A stretch of 8,048 nt of DNA, taken from the NCBI GenBank assembly GCA_937900065.1, contig CALCDS010000161.1:1-8048 (forward strand), written 5' to 3'. Below, one piece after another: positions 1 through 5,852 of this stretch. Position 1 is the first letter of the stretch; each line of letters begins with the position of its first letter. This DNA is from an uncultured Clostridiaceae bacterium (GTDB lineage Bacteria > Bacillota > Clostridia > Clostridiales > Oxobacteraceae). A program made the translations under genes and the position numbers. The notes beneath the pieces were generated by a model, which saw only the letters and a list, made by a program, of their open reading frames with translations, searched no databases and was not told the origin of the DNA.

Positions 1-32
1 ATAACCATCAAAGGCATGATGAGGCAATAAAA

Positions 33-73
33 AGGGCCGGCTTCAAATTTGGTAAAAATTTGAAGCCGGCCCT
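33..73 (-). terminator. Strong Rho-independent terminator closing the minus-strand gene block
   Basis: An 18-bp perfect inverted repeat (arms 33-50 and 56-73, GC-rich outer half GGGCCGGC) encloses a 5-nt loop. Read on the minus strand, the stem is followed directly by a run of five T (complement of the A run at 29-33), which is the classic intrinsic terminator layout. It lies about 40 bp past the stop codon of the zinc-ribbon gene at 113-355. On the plus strand the stem is followed by ctatgctttcc, which is only weakly T-rich, so two-way termination of a gene to the left is possible but less supported. Confidence 0.9.
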
Positions 74-112
74 CTATGCTTTCCTTGATTAGGGAAGAAA
101 ACATATCCTGCA

Positions 113-355
113 CTATATTAAAATTTTCCTGATATTCAATACATCGTCATGGCCGCATGAAGTGCATGTAAAAATATGCTGGCATATTCCCGGAGGCTCG
201 CCATCCATCTTATCGGTCAGGTTATGGCTTAAATAAGGGCTGTAATCATCGTAAAAATCTTGTATCCTCCCTCCGTCTTTCATAAAGCCGCCGCATATCT
301 TGCATCTTACCGCACTGTCGAAAAGACCGTTGCAAAGCGGGCATAGACATTCCAT
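113..355 (-). CDS. Small zinc-ribbon protein, function unknown (80 aa)
   Basis: I recognise the general type, a short clostridial or bacillar zinc-ribbon protein, but know no function for it. The sequence shows CxxC at residues 5-8 (CPLC), CxxC at 18-21 (CKIC), a CxH at 58-60 and CxxC at 64-67 (CTSC, followed by GHD). That suggests up to two treble-clef or ribbon-type zinc sites, one from the two N-terminal knuckles and one from the C-terminal part. The central part (about residues 30-48) is acidic and Tyr-rich (QDFYDDYSPYL), and there is no signal peptide or membrane segment, so it is probably cytoplasmic. The ATG at 355 has a good Shine-Dalgarno sequence (GAGGG on the minus strand, about 9 nt upstream). 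It is the last gene before the strong terminator at 33-73 and may be cotranscribed with the gene at 490-948. It could bind nucleic acid or a protein partner, but nothing here decides that. Confidence 0.8.
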   Translation of the reverse strand: MECLCPLCNGLFDSAVRCKICGGFMKDGGRIQDFYDDYSPYLSHNLTDKMDGEPPGICQHIFTCTSCGHDDVLNIRKILI

Positions 356-442
356 GCAAACACTTCCCTCTTTACAGTTTAGAATATTAAATTAGCAATA
401 AGGCCGCCTTAAACCCCGCGCCGCAAAAGTGCTCACACCTAA

Positions 443-466
443 CTATGATTGCTCAAAAAATCATAG
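443..466. repeat. Small inverted repeat downstream of the 152-aa gene
   Basis: The 8-bp perfect arms CTATGATT (443-450) and AATCATAG (459-466) flank an 8-nt loop. The repeat lies 23 bp past the stop codon of the minus-strand gene ending at 490 and 88 bp before the zinc-ribbon start. The stem is A/T-rich and no T run follows it on either strand, so it is not a canonical intrinsic terminator. It could be a weak terminator, an mRNA 3'-end stabiliser, or chance. Confidence 0.4.
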
Positions 467-489
467 CCTAAAGATCTGATCTTATGCCA

Positions 490-948
490 TCAATACGGAG
501 CCTTTGGAAGAGTCGCCAAAGTCAATTTTTTGACAACCTCAAATACGTCCTCAGACAGATCGGTTATATCGTATATCAGCTCAAGCGTCTTTCTTATCTC
601 ATGCGACTTTGCAAAATTGATGTTTGACATATTGAATGCAGCTACAGAATAAAAATCTGCAGCTGTTGCAAGAGCTGTCAATATGTTCAAAACCGGTACA
701 ACCTCGGTTTCAACTGCAAATCTCAAGGAAGGATTTAGGCCCAAACGAATGATCTGTGCTCTTATGTCGTTTACAGACGTTATTGTTGCAAGTATCCTTG
801 CAAGCTCACTTTGAACATCTATCTGTGAAGGAGCCTGACCAACTATTGGAGGAGGCACTTCCGACCCTGCTATAATTTCCTGCCCTACAATTGCGGGAAT
901 ATTTTGCCCTCCGCCTGCTCCTGTCTGGCCTCCATCTTGTCGGGTCAT
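490..948 (-). CDS. Unrecognised 152-aa protein with Gly/Gln/Pro-rich N-terminus
   Basis: I do not recognise this protein. Residues 1-40 are low complexity, rich in Gly, Gln and Pro, with a GGQTGAGGGQ stretch (residues 6-15) and a short degenerate repeat (PAIVGQ at 18-23, PPIVGQ at 33-38). This part is probably disordered. Residues 41-143 look mainly helical, with regular hydrophobic spacing (for example SELARILATI and TLELIYDITDLSEDVFEVVKKL in two adjoining pieces). There is no Cys or Trp, no signal peptide and no clear transmembrane helix. The start is backed by a G6 Shine-Dalgarno run 7 nt upstream (956-961 on the plus strand). It follows the M18 peptidase gene in the same direction after 112 bp that contain promoter-like sequence but no terminator. 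The composition recalls structural or surface-associated proteins, such as spore or coat components, but that is only an impression. Coding potential is supported by a long uninterrupted frame, a good ribosome site and fit to the local gene order. Confidence 0.75.
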   Translation of the reverse strand: MTRQDGGQTGAGGGQNIPAIVGQEIIAGSEVPPPIVGQAPSQIDVQSELARILATITSVNDIRAQIIRLGLNPSLRFAVETEVVPVLNILTALATAADFYSVAAFNMSNINFAKSHEIRKTLELIYDITDLSEDVFEVVKKLTLATLPKAPY

Positions 949-976
949 ATAAAATCCCCCCTTATGCGCAGTTTTT

Positions 977-1005
977 GATGTACCTTATTAATATTTATGT
1001 GGCAA
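977..1005 (-). promoter_or_regulatory. Candidate promoter for the 152-aa gene
   Basis: On the minus strand, TTGCCA (complement of 1000-1005, 5 of 6 matches to TTGACA) is separated by 17 bp from TACATC (complement of 977-982, only 3 of 6 matches to TATAAT). This would give a leader of roughly 20-25 nt before the ATG at 948. The weak -10 makes the call uncertain, and an overlapping sporulation-type alternative is described in the findings. Read-through from the M18 gene is also possible. Confidence 0.3.
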
Positions 1006-1060
1006 ATAGAATATTAGTATCCATCATTTTTTTGAAACTTTGCTTATCGGACAGCTTTGC

Positions 1061-2473
1061 TCATGCTTCCATCAAGAATGCCAGATAACCCCTGGTCGTT
1101 TCATATATGTCGGCTTTGCTTGCGACTTCCCATGGAGCATGCATATTGTGGAGGGCTACTCCGCAGTCTACGACTTCCATTCCGTAATTAGCCATTATAT
1201 AAGCGATCGTGCCGCCGCCTCCAAGGTCGACCTTTCCAAGCTCCGAAGTCTGCCATGAAACATTGTGCTTATCCATTATCCTTCTGATTTTGGCAATATA
1301 TTCAGGATTGGCATCATTGCTGCCTCCCTTTCCCCTTGAGCCCGTATACTTGTTGAACACGATTCCCTTTCCGAAATAGGCTACATTGTTCTTCTCGCTT
1401 GCGGAAGGATAATTCGGGTCAAAAGCAGCGCTTACGTCGGATGAGAGCATGAAGGAATTTTCAAGCGCCCTCCTCAGTTTCAGATCGCTGTATTCGCCGC
1501 AAAGCGATATGATTTCAGCTACTTTGTTTTCAAAATATTTTGAGTGCATTCCCGTAGCGCCCACGCTGCCTATCTCTTCCTTATCGGTCAATATTGCGCA
1601 GCAAGTTTTGTCAGGGTCATCGATCTTTAAAATAGCTTCAAAGGATGTATAAGCGCAGATCCTGTCATCCTGCCCGTATGCCATTACCATGCTGCTGTCA
1701 AACCCGCAATCCCTTGCTCTTCCGGCAGGCACTATTTCAAGTTCAGCCGATACGAAATCTTCCTCAGACATCTTGTATTTTTCATTCAAAAGCCTCAATA
1801 TGTTTAATTTGACCCTTTCCTTTTCTTCCTTATCGGTTATCGGAATGCTTCCAAAGCATACATTCATATCTTCGGCTTCTATGATCTTTGAAGGCTTTTT
1901 CTCCATCTGCTCTGCCGAAAGGTGTATCAGCAGATCCGAGACATTGAATACAGGATCGTTTTCGTCTTCACCTATCACGATATTTGCAACCGAGCCGTCT
2001 TTTTTCACCACAACGCCGTGTATTGCAAAAGGCAGTGCGACCCACTGGTATTTTTTTATCCCACCGTAATAATGGGTTTTCAGCATTGCAAGGCCGTTAT
2101 CCTCATAAAGAGGATTCTGCTTTAAATCGAGCCTTGGGGAATCAACATGTGCCCCGAGGATCCTCATTCCGCCTTCAACAGGCTCCTTGCCGATCACAAA
2201 CAGCAAAAGCATCTTGTCGCGGTTGTTTGCATATACCTTGTCGCCGGCCTTTAGCCTGCGGCCTGATTTTATTATCTCTTCAATATCCTCGTAACCCGCT
2301 TTTTTGGCAAGCGATACAAATTCAATAACGCATTCCCTTTCAGTCTTGCACTTGGACATGAAATCCTTATACCTGTCTGAAAGCTTAAAGACCTCTGCCA
2401 AATCCTTTTGAGTGTATTTGTCCCAAGCTAATTTATATTCCTTTTTAAGTTTGTCATATTTATTCTGTGCCAT
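1061..2473 (-). CDS. apeA: M18-family zinc aminopeptidase (ApeA type)
   Basis: This is a cytoplasmic di-zinc aminopeptidase of family M18 (aspartyl aminopeptidase / yeast aminopeptidase I relatives), which removes N-terminal residues, often acidic ones, from peptides. The frame encodes 470 aa from the chosen ATG, close to the usual size of clostridial 'M18 aminopeptidase 1' (ApeA); the name rests on that resemblance. Expected metal and catalytic residues are present in order: HVDSPRLD at 109-116 (His109, Asp111), GQDDR at 267-271 (bridging Asp269 or Asp270), DKEEIGS at 297-303 (Glu299 base, Glu300 ligand), SSDVS around Asp346, and NMHAPWE with His445 as the last ligand. A glycine-rich VDLGGGG motif lies near 415-421. 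An in-frame ATG three codons upstream (2480-2482) directly abuts the GGGGG ribosome site, so the ATG at 2471-2473, with a 9-nt spacer, is the better start. It lies 34 bp downstream of the C26 peptidase gene and is probably cotranscribed with it. There is no signal peptide, and no key residue is missing. Confidence 0.95.
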   Translation of the reverse strand: MAQNKYDKLKKEYKLAWDKYTQKDLAEVFKLSDRYKDFMSKCKTERECVIEFVSLAKKAGYEDIEEIIKSGRRLKAGDKVYANNRDKMLLLFVIGKEPVEGGMRILGAHVDSPRLDLKQNPLYEDNGLAMLKTHYYGGIKKYQWVALPFAIHGVVVKKDGSVANIVIGEDENDPVFNVSDLLIHLSAEQMEKKPSKIIEAEDMNVCFGSIPITDKEEKERVKLNILRLLNEKYKMSEEDFVSAELEIVPAGRARDCGFDSSMVMAYGQDDRICAYTSFEAILKIDDPDKTCCAILTDKEEIGSVGATGMHSKYFENKVAEIISLCGEYSDLKLRRALENSFMLSSDVSAAFDPNYPSASEKNNVAYFGKGIVFNKYTGSRGKGGSNDANPEYIAKIRRIMDKHNVSWQTSELGKVDLGGGGTIAYIMANYGMEVVDCGVALHNMHAPWEVASKADIYETTRGYLAFLMEA

Positions 2474-2482
2474 AATAATCAT

Positions 2483-2487
2483 CCCCC
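2483..2487 (-). promoter_or_regulatory. Ribosome binding site that decides the M18 start
   Basis: The GGGGG on the minus strand touches the first possible ATG (2480-2482) but lies 9 nt from the second (2471-2473). A Shine-Dalgarno sequence needs a spacer of roughly 5-10 nt, so translation most likely starts at the second, giving a protein beginning MAQNKYDKL. Confidence 0.7.
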
Positions 2488-2507
2488 ATATTTAAATTTT
2501 GGTCCTG

Positions 2508-3269
2508 TCAAAGCTCTGTTGCCGCATGTGCATCCGTTTCGTGCTTTCTTCTATTAAAGTCTGCTGCTTCATCAACAAATGCCTCAAACAGTTTTAAAAA
2601 TATACCGTGTTTTTCTACAAGGCCTTCAGGATGCCACTGCACCCCGACTACAAATGTCTTATCAGTGCTTTCGATACCTTCAATTATACCGTCCGGTGAT
2701 TTTGCAGTCACTTTAAATCCGCGTCCCAATTCCTTTACAGACTGGTGGTGGAATGAGTTGACATTAAGCTCGCATTCTCCAAAAATGCCGTGCAATTTGC
2801 TGTCCTTTTCTATTATCACCCTATGGTAATAATCCTGTGGAAGCGTTTGCAGCGCTAAATGTCCAAGGGCATTTTTGATCTGGCAGTGTATATCCTGGTA
2901 TAATGTTCCTCCGCATCCAACATTCATAAGCTGTATTCCCCTGCATATGCCCAGCACGGGCATATCCCTTTTCATACATTCTTTAAAAAGTGCAAGTTCA
3001 CATATATCCCTGTCCTCCGATATAGATGTAACGCCTAAAATAGGGTCTTCTCTGTAGCGCAGCGGAGATATGTCGTTCCCGCCGGTAAACAATAATCCGT
3101 CCAATGAATCGATATAAATTTTCATATCATCCTCATACGGAAGCACAGGTATCAATACCGGCATCCCTCCTGCGGCATACACCGACTTTATATAATTGTA
3201 ATTTACAGAGTCAAAAACTTTTTCCAAACGATGTTCACAGACCGTGGTGATGCCTATCAGAGGCTTCAC
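2508..3269 (-). CDS. C26-family gamma-glutamyl peptidase / class-I glutamine amidotransferase-like hydrolase
   Basis: This is a cysteine hydrolase with the class-I glutamine amidotransferase fold, in family C26 (gamma-glutamyl-gamma-aminobutyrate hydrolase PuuD and relatives), which cleaves gamma-glutamyl amide bonds in the cytoplasm. With the GTG start it has 253 aa, the normal length for PuuD-like enzymes. The sequence shows TGGNDISP at 62-69, the nucleophile elbow GICRG with Cys109, GTLYQDI at 121-127, SFHHQS at 172-177 (typical of this family) and QWHPE with catalytic His213 and Glu215. The protein is a stand-alone hydrolase with no synthetase partner nearby. An in-frame ATG lies 11 codons upstream, but a near-perfect AAAGGAGGTGG sits inside that extension, 8 nt before the GTG at 3267-3269, and the protein then begins KPLIGITT as family members do. 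It is the first gene of the minus-strand block, followed after 34 bp by the M18 aminopeptidase. The natural substrate (gamma-Glu-GABA, another gamma-glutamyl amine, or a peptide) cannot be read from sequence. There are no putrescine-pathway genes beside it, which argues against a strict PuuD role. Confidence 0.93.
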   Translation of the reverse strand: MKPLIGITTVCEHRLEKVFDSVNYNYIKSVYAAGGMPVLIPVLPYEDDMKIYIDSLDGLLFTGGNDISPLRYREDPILGVTSISEDRDICELALFKECMKRDMPVLGICRGIQLMNVGCGGTLYQDIHCQIKNALGHLALQTLPQDYYHRVIIEKDSKLHGIFGECELNVNSFHHQSVKELGRGFKVTAKSPDGIIEGIESTDKTFVVGVQWHPEGLVEKHGIFLKLFEAFVDEAADFNRRKHETDAHAATEL

Positions 3270-3274
3270 ATAAG

Positions 3275-3285
3275 CCACCTCCTTT
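3275..3285 (-). promoter_or_regulatory. Strong Shine-Dalgarno that sets a GTG start for the C26 gene
   Basis: On the minus strand the site reads AAAGGAGGTGG, nearly fully complementary to the 16S rRNA 3' end. The GGAGG core (3278-3282) is 8 nt from the GTG at 3269. The longer reading from an ATG at 3302 would bury this site in coding sequence and has no comparable ribosome site of its own. Confidence 0.85.
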
Positions 3286-3355
3286 AACATTTGCCATATC
3301 AAACTCTTTTATACATCTTTAGGAATCTTCCGCATGATATAGAGCAGGGCTTAAT

Positions 3356-3384
3356 TTGCACCATTTTAAATTTGTATGTATAAT
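3356..3384 (+). promoter_or_regulatory. Near-consensus vegetative promoter for the two-component operon
   Basis: TTGCAC (3356-3361) and a perfect TATAAT (3379-3384) are separated by exactly 17 bp, a very good match to the housekeeping sigma factor consensus. Transcription would start near 3391 and run into the response regulator and kinase genes, leaving a leader of about 190 nt. Nothing else on the plus strand of this gap has both elements as good. Confidence 0.65.
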
Positions 3385-3440
3385 CTGTCTGCAAAATTAC
3401 CTTAATATAAAATGAATGAACTATTATGCCCATATTGGCC

Positions 3441-3469
3441 TATATATAATTTAGTTTAATTTACATCAA
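3441..3469 (-). promoter_or_regulatory. Candidate promoter for the C26-M18 gene pair
   Basis: On the minus strand, TTGATG (complement of 3464-3469) is followed after 17 bp by TATATA (complement of 3441-3446). Each hexamer matches the consensus at four positions and the spacing is ideal. The start would fall near 3434 and give a leader of about 165 nt. The surrounding A/T richness makes chance matches easy, so this is tentative. Confidence 0.35.
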
Positions 3470-3511
3470 AATTCAACTAAGGTATCCCACATAATGCTTT
3501 AAAATGCAAAT

Positions 3512-3524
3512 ATTCATTATGAAT
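3512..3524. repeat. Short palindrome upstream of the response regulator
   Basis: ATTCA-TTA-TGAAT is a 5-bp inverted repeat with a 3-bp centre, 59 bp before the response-regulator ATG and downstream of its predicted promoter. It could be an operator, but in A/T-rich DNA it may be chance. Confidence 0.25.
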
Positions 3525-3569
3525 CGATGATACAGGACTTTTAAATCGGTTTATGGTATTATTTATTTG

Positions 3570-3574
3570 AGGTG
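3570..3574 (+). promoter_or_regulatory. Ribosome binding site that decides the response-regulator start
   Basis: AGGTG lies 8 nt before the ATG at 3583. A possible upstream GTG start (3574-3576) overlaps this site and would have no Shine-Dalgarno of its own, so the ATG is preferred and the protein begins MNKSIMLVEDD. Confidence 0.7.
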
Positions 3575-3582
3575 TGAATGTC

Positions 3583-4260
3583 ATGAATAAATCCATAATG
3601 TTAGTTGAAGACGACCGCAGGATGCGGCATTTGCTTTGCGATTACTTTAAAAAAGAAAACTTTTCTATTGTTGAAGCTGCAGACGGGAAAGAAGCCGTTG
3701 GAAAGTACAATGATGGAATAGATATAGTAATACTCGATATAATGATACCTTTTATAGACGGCTGGGAGGTATGCCGGACCATAAGGAGCCAGTCAAATGT
3801 ACCCATAATAATACTGACTGCAAAGTCACAGGAAGATGACAAGCTTTTAGGATATGAATTGGGAGCCGACGATTATGTGACAAAGCCCTTCAGCCCGAAA
3901 GTGCTGGTTGCAAAGGTAAAGGCTTTGCTGAAAAGGGCTGACGGGTTATACGGAGAAGACGATGGAATAGTCAAGGCAGGAGGAATCGTGATAAACAATA
4001 TAGCCCATGAGGTCACGGTCGACGGGCAGGTAATAGTCCTTACCCCGAAGGAATATGAGCTCCTCTCTTATCTCATCAAAAACAAAGGCATAGCCCTGTC
4101 CAGGGAGAAAATACTTGATAATGTATGGGGTTACGACTATTATGGTGATATTCGAACCGTTGACACCCATATAAAGAGGATAAGGGAAAAGATAAAGGAC
4201 AAGGGCAATTTCATATCAACGGTAAGAGGAAGCGGTTATAAATTCGAGGTGAAAGGATGA
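3583..4260 (+). CDS. OmpR/PhoB-family response regulator
   Basis: This is a DNA-binding response regulator of a two-component system (225 aa, standard length). The receiver domain spans about residues 4-115, with the acidic pocket Glu9-Asp10-Asp11, phospho-acceptor Asp52 in VILDIMIP, switch Thr79 in IIILTAKS and Lys101 in TKPFSP. After a short acidic linker, the winged-helix domain (about 128-223) has LTPKEYELL at 153-161, the recognition helix around RTVDTHIKRIREKI (191-204) and the C-terminal hairpin VRGSGYKF (214-221). All activity residues are intact. It overlaps the histidine kinase gene by 4 bp (ATGA), indicating translational coupling and a cognate pair. The promoter at 3356-3384 is the likely driver. 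The signal and regulon cannot be read from the sequence; the exported M1 peptidase downstream, or the divergent peptidase block, could be targets, but only by position. I do not assign a named system. Confidence 0.97.
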   Translation: MNKSIMLVEDDRRMRHLLCDYFKKENFSIVEAADGKEAVGKYNDGIDIVILDIMIPFIDGWEVCRTIRSQSNVPIIILTAKSQEDDKLLGYELGADDYVTKPFSPKVLVAKVKALLKRADGLYGEDDGIVKAGGIVINNIAHEVTVDGQVIVLTPKEYELLSYLIKNKGIALSREKILDNVWGYDYYGDIRTVDTHIKRIREKIKDKGNFISTVRGSGYKFEVKG

Positions 4261-5765
4261 AAAGAAACAGCATATCCTTTAAATTGTTTATAACGACAAT
4301 AATATTCTTTATAATATTTATAAGCGCCACTATGCTGGTACAATCACTTTTCTTTGAAAAATTCTATGCTGAACGCAAGACAAGGGTTTTAAGAAACAAT
4401 CTTGATAAGTTTAAAACACTTTATCAATCCTCAAACCATAATATACAAGATATCATAGAGCCGTTAAGAAAATTTCAGGATTCAAACAATGCCCAGCTGG
4501 TGATCATGAACCGGAACAAGATATTTGACTACAACCTCATATCGGGTTCCATATTTGAAAACAGCGATCCGTCAAGGGAGCAAATAATGAGGGCCGCCAT
4601 AATGCAGTGGGGAGTCATATCAAGGACCTACCGGCCCGAAATCGAAGGCGGAAAGGACATAGTATATAATATCAAGCATCCTGTATTTAAAACAGACAAT
4701 ATCGTGATAATCTCCCCTGTGGTCAGCAGGGGAAAAGTAAGCGATGTGATATTCGCTGTCTCCTCGCTCCAACCTGTGGGCGAGGCCGCAGCAGCCATGA
4801 ATGAGTTCTATATATATATATACTTAGGCCTTGTGATATTAGTCGTGATACTTTCGTTTATTTACTCAAGCATGGTTTCAAAGCCTCTTGTGAGTTTGAA
4901 CAATACCGCTTTAAAGATGGCTGAACTGGATTTTTCATCAAAATGTGAAGTAAAATCAAACGATGAAATCGGAAACCTATCATCCACTTTAAATTTTCTC
5001 TCGGACAAACTAGGCACCACGCTCAAGGAACTGAAATCCGCAAACGAAAAACTCCAGGCTGATATAGACAAGGAAAGAAGCATAGAAAAGATGAGAAAGG
5101 AATTTATAGCAGGAGTATCCCATGAATTGAAAACTCCTGTCAGCTTGATAGAAGGTTATGCCGAAGGCTTAAAGGACAATATAGTGGAAGGCGAGGACAG
5201 GGATTTTTATATGGATGTGATAATAGATGAGGCCAAAAATATGGGCAAACTGGTAAACGACATGCTCGATCTGTCCCAGCTTGATTCGGGAAATTATAAA
5301 CTGTCCCAGCATCCGTTTATAATAGACAGTTTTATTTCATATATAGTCAAGAAATACTCTAACCTGCTGCACCAAAAAGACATAACATTGAATATGAAAT
5401 TTGAAAACGAGAACATTCAGGTATTCGGAGACAAGTTCAGGATCGAGCAGGTGATAATAAACATGCTCAACAATGCCATCAAGCATACTCCCGAGGGCGG
5501 ACTGATAAATATAAACATAATGGATGGCGACGACATTGTGACAGTAGAGATAGAAAACCAGGGCGAACATATAGGCGAAGAAGATATGGAAAATATATGG
5601 GACAGGTTTTACAGGACCGACAAATCAAGAAGCAGGGATTCCGGGGGCACCGGGTTGGGGCTTGCCATAGCAAAGGATATATTATTGCTTCACCAGAGCA
5701 GCTTTGGGGTTGTAAATACGGATTTGGGAGTAAAATTTTATTTTACATTAAAAAAAGTGAAATGA
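4257..5765 (+). CDS. Membrane sensor histidine kinase with HAMP domain
   Basis: This is the 502-aa cognate sensor kinase of the preceding regulator. The order is: transmembrane helix 1 at about 8-32, an extracellular sensor region at about 33-182 with no family I can name, transmembrane helix 2 at about 184-206, HAMP at about 207-259 with a coiled-coil continuation to about 278, HisKA with His289 in GVSHELKTPVSL, and an HATPase_c domain at about 385-500. ATP-site motifs are an N box with Asn405 (NMLNNAIKH), a variant G1 box (ENQGEHI, 433-439), IWDRFYRTDKSRSR as the F-box region, and a G2 box GGTGLGLA at 463-470. In the G1 box the usual Asp is Asn434 and the second Gly is His438, a variant I associate with a clostridial subgroup and not with loss of function. 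The start overlaps the regulator stop (ATGA), with GAGGTG 5 nt upstream. There is no PAS domain. Helix 2 is encoded partly by a (TA)7 run at 4809-4822. Confidence 0.97.
   Translation: MKRNSISFKLFITTIIFFIIFISATMLVQSLFFEKFYAERKTRVLRNNLDKFKTLYQSSNHNIQDIIEPLRKFQDSNNAQLVIMNRNKIFDYNLISGSIFENSDPSREQIMRAAIMQWGVISRTYRPEIEGGKDIVYNIKHPVFKTDNIVIISPVVSRGKVSDVIFAVSSLQPVGEAAAAMNEFYIYIYLGLVILVVILSFIYSSMVSKPLVSLNNTALKMAELDFSSKCEVKSNDEIGNLSSTLNFLSDKLGTTLKELKSANEKLQADIDKERSIEKMRKEFIAGVSHELKTPVSLIEGYAEGLKDNIVEGEDRDFYMDVIIDEAKNMGKLVNDMLDLSQLDSGNYKLSQHPFIIDSFISYIVKKYSNLLHQKDITLNMKFENENIQVFGDKFRIEQVIINMLNNAIKHTPEGGLININIMDGDDIVTVEIENQGEHIGEEDMENIWDRFYRTDKSRSRDSGGTGLGLAIAKDILLLHQSSFGVVNTDLGVKFYFTLKKVK
4809..4822 (+). 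repeat. (TA)7 dinucleotide run inside the kinase gene
   Basis: Seven uninterrupted TA units encode the Tyr-Ile repeat at the start of the kinase's second transmembrane helix. The alternating TAT/ATA codons keep the frame, but gain or loss of one unit would shift it. Confidence 0.6.
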
Positions 5766-5852
5766 TTTATTTCAAATTCAGGCTGTGTTAAATAGAAATG
5801 TCGGCTTTATACATCAAGAAGCATTTTAAAAGGCCAACATCATATTTTAAAA

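Larger units (their letters stand above)
3270..3582. other. Divergent intergenic control region (313 bp)
   Basis: This A/T-rich region separates the minus-strand peptidase block from the plus-strand two-component genes, and I see no credible gene in it. It contains the C26 ribosome site, a near-consensus plus-strand promoter (3356-3384), a weaker minus-strand promoter candidate (3441-3469), a run of TTTA-spaced sequence (about 3450-3463) and a short palindrome ATTCA-TTA-TGAAT (3512-3524). The last two could be operator half-sites, but neither matches a motif I can name. If the plus-strand promoter is used, the response-regulator transcript has a leader of about 190 nt with no riboswitch structure that I recognise. 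Confidence 0.6.

Noticed and set aside
1..32. Possible 3' end of another gene at the left edge
   Set aside because: Too short to judge; no recognisable coding or RNA signal is visible before the terminator hairpin.
1689..2069. 126-codon open frame on the plus strand
   Set aside because: It lies wholly inside the M18 gene on the opposite strand, is very Ser/Phe-rich as antisense frames are, and resembles no family. The M18 frame has all its catalytic motifs.
3554..3562. Extended -10 (TGG-TATTAT) just before the response regulator
   Set aside because: It would place the transcription start at about 3569-3570, on top of the ribosome binding site, leaving essentially no leader. The TTGCAC-17-TATAAT promoter further upstream is much better.
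3391..3582. Possible riboswitch or structured leader in the long 5' region of the two-component operon
   Set aside because: It is A/T-rich with only short, weak inverted repeats (for example TACCTTA at 3399 and TAAGGTA near 3479) and no conserved riboswitch motif that I recognise.
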